The notes under the pieces: model-generated | Database searches by the model: none | The model's input: the letters and a program-made list of their open reading frames with translations, nothing else | Told to the model about the DNA's origin: nothing | In this document: positions 48,474-59,670 of the stretch, one piece after another | How positions within the stretch are numbered: the stretch's first letter is position 1 | Layout of the letters: each line of letters begins with the position of its first letter | Translations under genes and position numbers: made by a program | From: Eudorina sp. 2006-703-Eu-15 | Taxonomy: Eukaryota > Chlorophyta > Chlorophyceae > Chlamydomonadales > Volvocaceae | Length of the DNA stretch: 64,000 bases | Reading direction: 5' to 3' | Assembly: GCA_003117195.1 (NCBI GenBank) | Contig: BDSI01000016.1 | Span: forward strand, 620,001-684,000

Positions 48474-51400
48474 CGGTTACGGTATGCGCACAAGTGCACG
48501 TGTATCCTTGGGAGGCAGGCACGAGTGTACGGCCAGTAGTACGGCATATACGACACCTCCTTAAATACGTAGCTGTGCCGTACCTGGAACCGCACGGCCT
48601 CCGACATGGCGCCCAGGTGCACGGGCAGGTGCGGCGCGTTGGCGACCAGGCTGCCGTCGGGGCCGAACAGCGCGCAGCTGAAGTCGAGGCGCTCCTTGAT
48701 GTTGACCGACACGGAAGTGCGCTGCAGGGTACGACCCATCTGCTCCGCGATACCCATGAAGCGGTGGCTGAAGATCGCCAACCGCACCGGGTCGCACTCC
48801 ACGGCCGCCGCGTCCGCGGCGGCGGCGGCGGCCGCCGCCGGAGGCGGCGGCGGCGGCTCCGCCGCCGCCGCGGCGTCCATCCGTACATTGTGGCCGCCGG
48901 TGATGGTGGCGGCCCAGCCGGGCTCCACGACGATGGTCGAGATGGCGTCGATGAGGAGCGCTGGCCCCGAAACCACGTGGCCGGGGGCGAGGGCGTCGAG
49001 GTGGTAGGCGGGGGTGGGCTGCCGGCCGGCGGGCTCGAAGTAGGCGGAGGTGGTAGCGGCGGGCGGCGGCAGCGGGCCTGACGGGCCGGGCAGGTGGACC
49101 CGCAGCAGCAGCAGCAGCAGCAGCCAGCAGGGAGGCATGGAGGCGGCGATCAGCGGCATCCATGATACACCGCCAGGAACTGCCAACGGTGATGAGGCAT
49201 TGAAGAAGTGGGCCTGGTGACTCGAACGCGTCCAGGCACGCCGCGCCACGGCCCAACCCTCGCCTCCCACCTTTCCTTCCTCTCATCCACCCGCACCCAG
49301 CCAACCCACACCTCCTCCTGCCCCTCTAACCTCCTCCCCTGACCTCACTGTGCTCCTGGCCTCTGCTCTGGCAGTCTGCTGACGGTTTCACGATGCCTAC
49401 CAAGTTGCTGTAACCTCCTCCTAACCTCCTGACCTCCTGACTGCCTCATGACATTCTTACATGGTCAAGAGGCACTCACCCGCGCTGCCGCTCTCCGCCG
49501 CCGCGTCATCCGGCAGCGGCCGCGCCCGCCCCACCGCCCGCACCCGCACGTCGTCCACCCACACCGCCCGGTCCAGCACGAATCCGAACTCCCGCCGGTA
49601 CGCCGCCGCGAAGGCGGTGCCGTACGCCGCGGCGCCGTCGGACGGCTCGGCCGTCATGACGGCGACGTCGGTTCCGTGGTACCTCAGGTTGAGGAAACGC
49701 TCGGTGGTCACTTGCTCCCGAGAGAAACCCTAAGGAGGACGGGAGGGAAGGATGGGGTTTAGGAGGAAAAAGGTCACTTCTTGCGGTTTCGCTGTCTTTT
49801 GATCGGCACTGAGCGGTGCAGGGGGTGGCGGCATCCAGGGCAGTGCAGGGCGGTGGAAGCATAGGTAGGACAACCAGAGATGAGGTCGGGGCCTGAGGGC
49901 CAGGGGCCTCCCATATCTCAGGCCCCGACCTCATCCTGCTCCCCACCTCCTCACCGGTTACAGCAACTTCCTCCCCCCGAAGCCCACGACCAGCAAACCG
50001 CGAACTTACCAGTTCCAATGCAATTGCATGGCGCCGCCGGTGGTGGTGCGGCCGCTTTGCTTTCGCTTGCGCTCCCTCTTTTGCCTTTCAAGTACCGTTA
50101 ATTATCGCTAACAAGTATTTATCGCCGGGCTGGGTATGTTTGGCCTGTTTTCGTTTCTTAGCCCCCGCGCCCCACCTGGTCCAACAGCTTTTCGTTTCTT
50201 AGCCCCCGCGCCCCACCTGGTCCAACAGCTTTTCGTTTCTTAGCCCCCGCGCCCCACCTGGTCCAACAGCTTTTCGTTTCTTAGCCCCCGCGCCCCACCT
50301 GGTCCAACAGCTTTTCGTTTCTTAGCCCCCGCGCCCCACCTGGTCCAGCAGCTTTTCGTTTCTTAGCCCCCGCGCCCCACCTGGTCCAACAGCTTCTGCA
50401 CTGCTTGCGCTTCCAGCCGCTCCTGCCGCTCCAGCAGCTCCGCCCCCGGCCCCTCCGGCCCCAGCTGGGCGGCCGCCGGCTCCTGTACCTCCGAAACCAC
50501 ATCCGCCAGGTGGATGCCCACCGCGCTCAACACGCCCGCGTAGCTGCGCAGAGCAAAACAAAAATGTGCCGGGTCGCTGTGCCGGCTCCCGTCGTCGTCA
50601 TCTAAACAGCTGAAGGTTGCATGTGTGTGTCCGTGTGTGTGTGTGTTTCTCAGGCAGGGAGGACAGGAGTGCGAGGGGCCGAGTAGCGCCCAAAAGGTGC
50701 CCGTATGCGTACATAATATATTACCCATTGCCCGACCCATACAGTAAAGAAAAAGGCTGCGGTGCCGGAAGAGCGCTGTCCATTCGGGTGCGCCTGCGGT
50801 GCCGCTGCGTCGCGGAAGGCTACCCGCTGGTGCGGGTCGGCGGGGGCGGTCGGAGGTGGAGAGAAATATCCCCCTTGTGGCAGCGCTTACTGTCGTACCG
50901 GTGTACGAAGATGGTTGACATGCCCAGCGCCCGCGCGATGGCGCAGGCGTGCTGCCCCCCCGCGCCCCCAAAACACGCCAGCACGTGCGCCGCCGCGTCG
51001 TAGCCCCTCATCTGGGTGAGCGCGCGAATGGGCCGGCACATGGCCTCGTTGGCCACCCGGATGAAGCCCATCGCCACATCGTCCACGGAGCTGCGGCTGG
51101 GAGAGCCTGGAGAGGCGGGAGGGAGGGAGGGTATAGGGAGTTGGTGGACATTAAAAACTACGCTGCTGCCAGAGCGACGGTTCGACCCTCGGGGGAGGAA
51201 GAGAGGTGGGGAGCGGTGCAGGGGTTAAGATGTAATTTGCCCAGACACACCCATCCCTGGCGGCGACAAATGGGGCGGAGGGGTACATGCAACTAGTGGA
51301 CATGTTGTAGCTGCGCTGCTGCCAGGCGTGGAGGGGGTGTACAGCGAAGGCCCCTCCGCCCCGCATCCTCTCCTCCAAGACCGAGCATCGCCTCCCATGT

Positions 51401-54400
51401 CCACACATCCGTACCACGAGCCGCGTGTCCCGCGTCGCAGCAGGTACCGCCTCTCCGACCCGGCGCCACCGTGTCTGACCCCCGGTCAGGTCCGGCACCG
51501 TGCCAGACCCTCCTCCCTCCCCCCTCGTCCCCGGGAGCTTTTGCTCTGGCAGCAGCGCAGTTTGAATATGTCTACCACTTTCCTATAGCCCTCCTCCCCG
51601 GGCGACAGGCCACCCACCGGTGGCCTCCTCGAAGGCGTTCACCTCCCGCGTGACGGCCTGGAAGGCGGCGGCGGTGCCCTCCGCATCCAGCGGCTCGTTC
51701 TCCTGCGGCCCGAAGATCTGTCAGGTGGGCGGGGGGCGAGGGCCGAGCGAGGGCGAGCGCGGCCGGGCCGGGGCGAGGGAGGTTGCGAGGGGGTTTGCGA
51801 GGGCGGGGACGGGAAGTTGAGGAGGCGAAGAATGGGTAAGCGAGGAGGAGAAGGGCCGGGGAAGGGAAGGGAAAGGGCCAGGGTTCGACAATTCGGGCGG
51901 TGAGTACGGTATGCGGGTAGGAAACGGAGGTCGTACACGGCCGTACCTTTGGGAAGAAGTGCGGCAGGATGCGGCCCAGCTGCAGGTTGGCGTCGGTGAT
52001 GGCCAGCTGGCCGCCCTTCTTGTAGCAGACGGGCCCGGGGTGGGCGCCCACGGACTCGGGCCCCACCGCGAAGAGCCCGTTGCGGAACACCAGGCGGGAG
52101 CCGCCGCCCGCTGCCACCGTGTTGATGTCCAGCTGGGGGGCCTGGCGCGGGGGGTTGGGGGGTGGGTTAAGAAAACAGCCCTGGGTGTGAGGGTTAAACA
52201 GGCAAAATCAGACCGACAAACGAACCCGGGTTGGGTTGGGTACGGGAGGACACGTACGCGGATCGGGAAAGAGCACATTCGAGAGTTAGCTTGACGGGTC
52301 AGAACGGGGGAGGGTTTGATCAGGTCTTGGTGGGTCCACAGGGGCGAGTAAGGACCGCTGTGAACCCTGAACCCTCGTGACCGCCGCGCCACAGCAGCCA
52401 TGCGCAAGACCCAGCCACCCGAGCTGCAGTGCTCCACCACCTCCCCAACACAGATCCCTTCTCCCCCCCCTGCCCTCCCCCCACACACGCACCTGGATGG
52501 TGACCCCGGCGGTGGTGGTCTCGAACACGTGTTCGTAGCTGCCCGCGTAGCGACTGACGTCCGTCGACGTACCCCCCATGTCGAACCCGATGGCCTGGCG
52601 GGCGGGCGGGCGGGCGGGCGGGCGGGCGGCCCCATCATCGGGTTGGTAGGAATGGAGGGGGCTGGAGGCTCATCCCCTCCCAAGCTCTCATCCGCTGCAC
52701 CAACCCCACCCCACCCTGCCTTACCACCGACCCGATCCGATGCGAAGCGGGCCCCCACCCTCCTGCCCCCACCTGCAGCTTATCCGTGTCCATGCCGGCC
52801 CAGCGCGTGGTCAGCGCGTAGCCCACGTAGCCGCCGGCGGGGCCCGACAGGATGGCCTTGTGGCCTGAGCGCGAAGCGCGGGGACCATGCGAGTGATCAA
52901 CGAGAAATCGCCCCCGCGGGGCATGTGTACAGCAGAGTAACCCAAAGGAACCAACCCGACCCAACACAGATACCCCCGGTGCATGTGTGTGTGTGTTTGT
53001 GTGTTTAGAGAAACCCTAAACCCTAAACCCCAACCGATCAATCCCACATTTTAGACCCACCCAGACCCATGCGTGTTTAGAGAAGAGACCTGCCCGACCC
53101 AAAACAAGGACCAAAATACTTTACCACGAGACCCATGTGTGTGTTTGTGTGTGCGCATGGGCGGGTGGTGACGCTGAGGAGGTGCGCGGTACGAGCCCCG
53201 AACGGTGGGATCGTCGTGGGGCTCAAGTAGGGTTACTGTTGACCCACGGGTCGGCAGGGCAGCGGCCGCGAGGGCCCGGCCGTCTGACAGGCGGCCCTGG
53301 GGGCCACCGCTGCCACCCCACCTTTCCCCCGCCGCCTCCTACCTCCTCCGCCCCCTCCCCCTCCTCCCCCTCCGCCTCACCCGAGAAGTGGTCCACGGGC
53401 GACAGTCCGCCATCAGACTGCATGAACAGCACCTGTCCCGGGGTGCGTGTGTTGGGGGTGTTGGGTTGGGAGAGGCAGGTTGTTATGTCGATTGCCAAGT
53501 AGACTGTCGTATAGCGTGCTTTAGGGTGTCTATATATCATATTGATTGTCAGGTAGTAGGTAGGTAGGTAGGTGCCTAGGGTGTGGTGTGACCAAACGGG
53601 GTGTTCCTCCCGGCCAGACCTCATGCCGCACACCAGTCCCCCTCCGTTCCATCCACGCGCCCCCTTCTTCTCGCGCCTCCCCCCGCGCCCAACGACCCCC
53701 CAACGACCCCCCGTCGATATCGATCACCCGCCCCAAACACGCCCCCTGCCCCCCGGCCACCACCACTCCAACACTTCCCGGCCCACCAGGTCGCGTCTCC
53801 GGCGCCCACCCGCTCCGAAACCCGCCATTGGCACCCCCCCTAGCACCCGACCCCCGCTGCGCCCCACCTGCACGTCCTTGAGCCCCTCATCAAAGCCAGC
53901 TGTGAAGTCCGCGATGTACCTCCGGATGTGCGGCGTGAGGTAGGCGTCCGCGGCGGCTGTGAAGCCCCTGGGCACCATCTTGACCATGGGCATCACCTCA
54001 TGGCTCAGCGACACCTGCGACCCGCCGGGGGAGGGGGAGGGGGAGGGGGACGGGGAGGGGGACACCCCACCCGATTTGGGTGTCCGGAACTCGGCTCCGA
54101 CCCGATGGCGCTTCCTCTCCTTGCGTGGACCTCCCCTCCTCTGGGCACTGACACCCAAGTGACTACCCCTCCCCTCCCTCGGGTCGCTAGGGTGTCATCT
54201 CCGTCATCCCCGGGGCGATGGGATCCTCCACCGTCGCTTCCACCGCTGCCCTGACCCCCCCGCCCCACCTGCGTGAAGCCCATCTCCCGAGCTATGGCCC
54301 CCACTTGCTGCTCATGCGCGGGGAAGATGGCGGCGTGCTTGAGCACCACCGCCAGGCTGCGGATGCCCTTGTCCAGGACAGCCTGCGGGACGGGCGGGGC

Positions 54401-56941
54401 GCACGTGAGGGGTGGGAACAGGGCGGGAACAGGGCGGGAACAGATACGGACAGGAGGATGGATGGGGGCGGCGGACGGGGGCGCGCGAGCGAACCCCAAC
54501 CAACTTTACAACCGACTTCGCAACCGACTTGGCAACCGACTTCGCAACCGAATTCCTGAGCGACGCGACCAGCCCAGCCCTCCTCGCACCCTTCCCCCCA
54601 ACCCCCACCCCCACCCACCTGCAGCCCCGCCCTCAGCTGCGGTACGTCCAGGTCGCGGCGCACCTCCACCACCTCGCCGGTCACCGCCGTCTGCAGCCGC
54701 CCCACCGGCGGGTAGCGCCTGCCGGGATGGATAGGTGGGGCCGGGTAGGGGAGAGGAACAGCAGGACATGGGCAGGATGGTCTGCAGGCACCTCAAGGGG
54801 AGACCAGCCAGCCAGACATGGGCGGGCCCTGTAAGGAGCCGTGCCACAGTGCCAGGCGGTGGATCAGGTGGCGGGACGAGCTGCTGCCATCCAGGGAAGA
54901 GGCAAGGACAGGGAGAGGCGCGAGGGAGAGACAGCGCCCAGGCGGCGGCCGGCGGCGCGGGCGGCGATGACCACCGGCGCGGGCGGCGGGAGGCGAGGAG
55001 CACAGGAAGCAGAGGACCGCAAGCACATGGGTCAACGCCAGCGTACGGGCCTGTCACGCCGAGCCCATGTGGTCAACACGCCATCCAACGGCACCAACGC
55101 GTCTCCCCCCTAAGAGCTGCCAAGGCCCCCGAAGCCGCCGATGCCCCCCCCCGCCCCAAGTCGCAACCAACCAACCAGCTAGCCAACCCGGCCGAGCTCA
55201 CGTGCTGTTCAGTGCAGCCTCCGTGCCGTTGCGCTGACTTGGGGCGTCCCCCAGCGGCAGCACCACCTGCTCCTGCACCTCGACCACCTCCTCGTACAGC
55301 TTCTCGGGTGTACGGATCTCCAGGTCGAAGATGTTGGGGCGGGACTGGTTTCGGAGCCGCCCGACAGGAGCAGGGGGTCGCGGTGGCAATGGCGGTTGTG
55401 GAGGTTGAGGGGTTTAGGGTTTAGGCGCGGGACAGCAGATCCGGATCCGGATCGGGGGCGTCCTTCAAACGTCCTGATCCGAATACCCGCCGCCCTCGCT
55501 GAAACATCCCTTCCCCCATCAGACAGCCTCCTCAAATGGCCCCCGCGGGCCAGCCCCTGTGAGCGTGAGTGTGTGAGCGCGCCAATGTTTCATGCGCCTC
55601 CTTTCTCGCGGCGCAGCTCTCCATTAACTCTCCATTGCCTGGTTTGGGTCGGCCAGGTTTCTTATCTAAACACCGTGCACACACCGGGGCGGTTCGGGCG
55701 CGTTTCTCGGCTCAACACACCGGGGTCGGGGTGTTCCTCCTCCTAGCCACACACACACACACCTCGGGCTCGGGCAATGAGTATACCTATATACGCATAC
55801 GGGCAAACCATCGGGCGCCGATCGGCCCCTCGCATATCACGCACACCTGTTCTGCCTGCCTAAATAACACACACACACACACACACGCACACCCACACGC
55901 ACACTGCTTCAGCTTTTCTCCTTGATAACACACGCACACCCACACACCTGGTTGGCGATGTGCAGCAGGTCGGGGAAGCCCACGGTGACGGCCAGCGCCG
56001 CGCGCTCGCCCTTGCGCTCCAGCAGCGCGTTGGTGGCCACCGTGGTGCCCATGCGGATGGAGGCAATGCGGCGGGTGTCCAGGGGCGCGTCCCGGGGGTG
56101 GGGGACGCCTGCGGGAGTGGGGGGCGGCAGGGCGGGGTTGGGAGTCGAGGGATCGGGGGACGGGTGTCGGGCCACGGTCATGTGTGTTGTTGCAGAGAGC
56201 GGGAAAGTGGGGCGGGGAGCCTGGAGGATGGAAGACGGCTCCCGCGCTCGGCTGTGTGTGTTTAGATGAGAGAACCCCCGACTCGGCTGTATGTTTTGTT
56301 GCAGAGCAGCCAGGATATGCGCCTTCCAAGGAGTCCAAGGGTGAAACTCCTCGGCCCGGTCCGAGGCCAGTCCGCGGGTCCTCCCACGGGGCCTTCCTCC
56401 ACGGGCCGGGTCCAGGCCCCCCAGGTTGGGCCCAGCTGACTAGGTGCGCCCGTGCGTTGGCGCCTGCTAGACTGAAGGTGCAGCCGGCGATAGTGCCAGG
56501 TCGGCGCTGTGTCAGTCCTGCGCCGGAAGGCTCGCTTTCCGGCCAGCTTTGGACAGCCCGCCAGACTGTGTTCGTGGCCTGCCCGGACGAGGTGTGTACC
56601 TGTCACCTCCTCCAGGACCCGTCGGATGCCCTCCCGCGGTGCATCCGGATAGTTGGCGGGGTCCACCGACAGCAGCTTGAGCACCCTGCAGCAAAGGTAT
56701 GTAGGAGGGGATGACCCATTGCAGGCCGAGGGTGGCGGGACAAGTGACAGTTGCTGACTGACTTACTTGAATTTGCTACCTCCTTTACCATCTGGAACCT
56801 GTCAAGTTATAAGGGGGCCACGTAAGGTCCTCGCGTCCAGCGACCAAAAGGATTTCGATCGTCGCATGCCGACGACCATACCTCGGCAAACACATCGGTA
56901 AATGTGCCACCACGATCAATTGAGAAGTGGAAATCGCGCAT
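43072..56941 (-). CDS. OXP1: 5-oxoprolinase (ATP-hydrolysing), 1,362 aa
   Basis: The enzyme converts 5-oxo-L-proline plus ATP to L-glutamate, closing the gamma-glutamyl cycle of glutathione turnover, normally in the cytosol. I predict 27 exons, all phase-consistent (4,089 nt): 56941-56882, 56798-56767, 56685-56600, 56108-55948, 55344-55202, 54718-54619, 54382-54269, 54014-53868, 53432-53381, 52864-52773, 52594-52493, 52141-51947, 51717-51618, 51106-50899, 50543-50381, 49729-49480, 49077-48584, 48109-47860, 47580-47498, 47233-47123, 46802-46656, 46323-46203, 45816-45713, 44764-44615, 44231-43986, 43754-43616, 43310-43072. The N-terminal HyuA half shows [58 protein letters not shown] and [15 protein letters not shown]. 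The C-terminal HyuB half shows [65 protein letters not shown] and TPGGGGYG. An Ala/Pro insert sits exactly at the junction of the two halves and an acidic insert precedes the C-terminal tail, explaining the extra length over the usual ~1,290 aa. Confidence 0.95.
44800..45660. repeat. Large minisatellite, ~42-bp unit, about 20 copies
   Basis: The unit is built from CCTGACCCAAATCACCTGCC followed by TGACCCCGATCACCTAGGCT, with many copies differing by one or two bases (AGACTAG, AGGCCAG, GATTACC). It fills most of the 850-bp intron between exons 24 and 23 of the 5-oxoprolinase gene (44765-45712). On the minus strand it stays open and gives a [18 protein letters not shown] peptide, which is not coding. 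Confidence 0.93.
48430..48472. repeat. (CA)n microsatellite
   Basis: About 21 uninterrupted CA units lie in the 5-oxoprolinase intron 48110-48583. Shorter CA/GT runs occur in other introns of this gene (55868-55890, 52983-52998, 50620-50645). Confidence 0.95.
50153..50398. repeat. Six-copy 41-bp repeat spanning an exon-intron border
   Basis: Six copies of a 41-bp unit (plus strand CTTTTCGTTTCTTAGCCCCC plus GCGCCCCACCTGGTCCAACA and one base) run from about 50153 to 50398. The last copy overlaps the 3' end of 5-oxoprolinase exon 15, so every copy carries CTGTTGGACCAG followed by the donor GTGGGG. One copy has CCAGCAG in place of CCAACAG. Confidence 0.93.
51125..51597 (-). mobile_element. Intron-filling element with ~50-bp inverted ends (introner-like)
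   Basis: The intron between 5-oxoprolinase exons 13 and 14 is 51107-51617 (511 bp). Its two ends carry inverted copies of one sequence: plus strand 51127-51176 (TATAGGGAGTTGGTGGACAT ... CGCTGCTGCCAGAGC) and, inverted, 51544-51590 (reverse complement TATAGGAAAGTGGTAGACAT ... CGCTGCTGCCAGAGC). An internal direct copy lies at 51291-51327. The inverted ends start about 20 bp from each splice site, so the element makes up almost the whole intron. No ORF with transposase features is inside, so it would be non-autonomous. No clear target-site duplication was seen. Confidence 0.65.
53011..53036. repeat. Telomere-like CCCTAAA motif inside an intron
   Basis: AAACCCTAAACCCTAAACCC occurs in a 5-oxoprolinase intron. 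Short relatives occur at 15465-15478 (AACCCTAAACCCC) and, in the other orientation, at 55408-55424 (GGGGTTTAGGGTTTAGG). Confidence 0.8.
54024..54062. repeat. (GGGGGA)n tract
   Basis: Six to seven hexamers GGGGGA with one GGGGAC interruption stand just before the acceptor of 5-oxoprolinase exon 8. On the minus strand it is a long TCCCCC pyrimidine tract, so it probably serves as the polypyrimidine tract. A 12-bp ACCGACTTCGCA repeat follows nearby at 54502-54556. Confidence 0.85.
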
Positions 56942-59670
56942 CGTACTGAATTGTATAGCTCGCAATGCAACGCCGAGGGTTGGACAAGAAGGTCACTATC
57001 AATCACCAACAGGTCAACATGATTTTCGATCCAACTATTTGTTACGACATCGCAGGCATCCTGTCTATGTGATCGTGTGAATTGCGTGGAACCAACTAGG
57101 AACTGACGCAGCACGACAGCTACCGTACCGTACTAGGGCTATGTAGCGGATCAACTTATTTGTATAATTCAGCAGTGAAGTAGGTCGACTCGTGAAATGC
57201 AGCAATGCTGGGACAAGCAATCAATAGAAGAACAGGATTTGCAGTGAGGCCGTGTTTCTGTCGCGCATACGCGAGCTCTCATGTAGTGTGTTGCTGGAGA
57301 ATTCGCCCTGGACCATACTGCATAACCCAAATGAGCCGCACAGCGTTTCACCGGCCACGCCATTTCCCAGTCTTCTGCCGATGGCGCTCTGTTGAGGCTG
57401 CACGCACAATTGGTAGCGCCGTGTCCGCGAACCGAGCACCGAAACAACCTCGAAGGCAAGCCAAAAGAAGCCACCATCACAGCTCCCACCAAAACACGCC
57501 GACCGCGACGCACACGGCGGGCCAACACCACCAATGTTGCAGGGTCCACATCAGCGTCCAAGTCCCACCACCCGTGGCAGACACCTTGCCGCGGTCACGG
57601 CTCGCGCCTCCGCGCAGCACCTCCGGCTCCAGCGCCTGGAGGCCTCATGCATGCTGGGCCTCACCAGGGGACTCAGGCCCAAGTGAAACCCGTTCGACTC
57701 TGTGCTCCGCACACAGCCCATCTTGGATCCAGCGCTGATCCAGCACTGGACATGGGCCACACAGGGGGGACAGGGCGTACATCGAGACCCATCCCTGCGC
57801 ACCCCAAGGACGAGTGGAATGAGGGAACGAGTGGCCTGCAGCCCAAAATGAAGGAGCTGGCTGGTGAGGGCAAGGCGCGTAAGGCTGTTGCGGCAAGTCC
57901 GGCAGCGATCCGACCCAGATCCCTGTCAGTCGCCGACAACACACCGATGCGTTGATCATTCAAACCGATGCGTGAATGCACGGACGCGCGCAAGCAAGCC
58001 GTGGTACGTCATAAGCGGAAGCACCCAGAGGAACTATCAAGGATTCAAGGTACGTACCGGTACTTCGTCAAAGGAAAACGCACGCGTTGCAGGCGCACTC
58101 GGATGGGTCGCTCCCCACAGCGCGTGGCCACAAGTCCGCCACACACAGTGAGAGGCATGCGATGGAGCTACGTGTGCCCAACGTACGGCACACGGCGAAC
58201 CATTTCCGTACAAGTGAGCCCCAATGAGCCCTGCCTTGGTGCATACCCGACTACTTGGCATGACAGAGGGCGTTCACACAAACCCACATACCATACTATC
58301 ACATTCATGATGTCGAAAACTTCATAAGGCTGCGGCTGTCACCGATGGATGACCTGCGGGGTCCACTGTAACGTCATTAATAATACCGTTGGACGGCAAC
58401 TCACTTATCAGCGCTCAAGTCCAGGCCAAGTCCGCAACATCCGACAGGTCTGGAGACGTGACCCAACCCCTTCCATGATGTTGGCGCAAGCCCAGCATTC
58501 ACGTACGACACACCCGCAGCCCATGCCAACATCGCCATCGACATCATGCCGTACCTTGCCGTACGTATAAAGCCACGTTTATACACTGGCCGGATGCGCG
58601 ACCCACGAACCGGGCTGCGGTGCGTGGTCGCCATGCTCAGTTGGGCGTTGTGTACGACCAGGTACGACCACTCAGGCGGCAACATCTCTAGGGACCTGGA
58701 AACAGAGTCCTGGCGCCGAAACGCCTCGATCGAGCACGCCATCTCTCTGCAGCTTGCAGAATCTCACGCATGCAATAACATGTGCTTTCTCGCCGTCATC
58801 ATGCGCATTATTATCAGTTCTCTTCCCCTCCCGAGTCCAGCCAAAGCCAGGCCACGCGGCTCAACGGCAACAGACGAGTCTCGCTCTCTTCCACATCCTG
58901 CCTCGTATGCATGGCCCCCGTGATGCCCATGGTATGGTGCCCCATGCCCCATGGGCCCAAACAAACGGATGCCGTTGCATTCGTTCACGGCACGGCCCGG
59001 GCCCCAACGTGCGCGCCAACACCGACACGCTCCAACACCTTCGGTACCCTCCGCACCACCACATCCCTTCAACTCGCTCGTGCGCATGTGTAACGGTGCA
59101 CTGATGCGCAACTGACAAACCCGCCCACCGAATGCCCTGCAAGCGCGACGTCTCACCTTCGGCACCCACACGTCATAGCAAACACCCGCACAGGACCCTG
59201 AACCCTGAAGCTCGTAGCAGCATCACAGCGGGCAGGCCCAGGTACACCGGCACAATCCCAGTGCGCGGGTGAGTCTATGCGCACACACGGCACACGGCAC
59301 GTGGCGTGATCGCCGTGGCTTGCATCCGCTGCTATCACACACACACACACAGCCCGCGCGCCTCGGCAACGCAAACGGAGGTCGACGGCCCTGCATCCCA
59401 TGCCATCCCTAGAGGACAACCTGCCCTTAATTGCCCGCTACTGCTGTTGCTGCTGCTGGCGCTGCCGGTGGCAACGGTACGACGCGCGCTGAGAACGTAC
59501 GAGGCCGACCCAAACCGCAGCAGCCGACGCCGCCGCTGTCCGTGTGCGGCCCCGGCGTCGGCGGCTCCTGCGCTGCACCTGCGTGCGTCGTACATAAATG
59601 CAAGTCGCAAGCAAGGCACGTACGACATTGGCATGTGGGTCCACCGTGTAACGGTTACTACTGCAACGTT
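56942..59670. other. 2.7-kb stretch between 5-oxoprolinase and TPR genes; no gene resolved
   Basis: The first part, 56942-57200, is AT-richer and should contain the 5-oxoprolinase promoter. Between 57392 and 57955 a plus-strand frame of 187 codons has mixed composition (for example KPKEATITAPTKTRRPRRTR), which could be a gag-like basic protein or chance; I do not call it. 58341-58385 shares a 40-bp block with 1583-1624. The part next to 59671 should carry the 3' UTR of the TPR gene. Confidence 0.4.

Noticed and set aside
48400..48480. Z-DNA-forming or regulatory role for the (CA)n tract
   Set aside because: CA runs are common in introns of such genomes and nothing else at this place points to a function.
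57392..57955. 187-codon plus-strand ORF as a gag-like or basic protein gene
   Set aside because: Composition is mixed and there is no zinc knuckle, protease or polymerase motif nearby; kept only as a remark.
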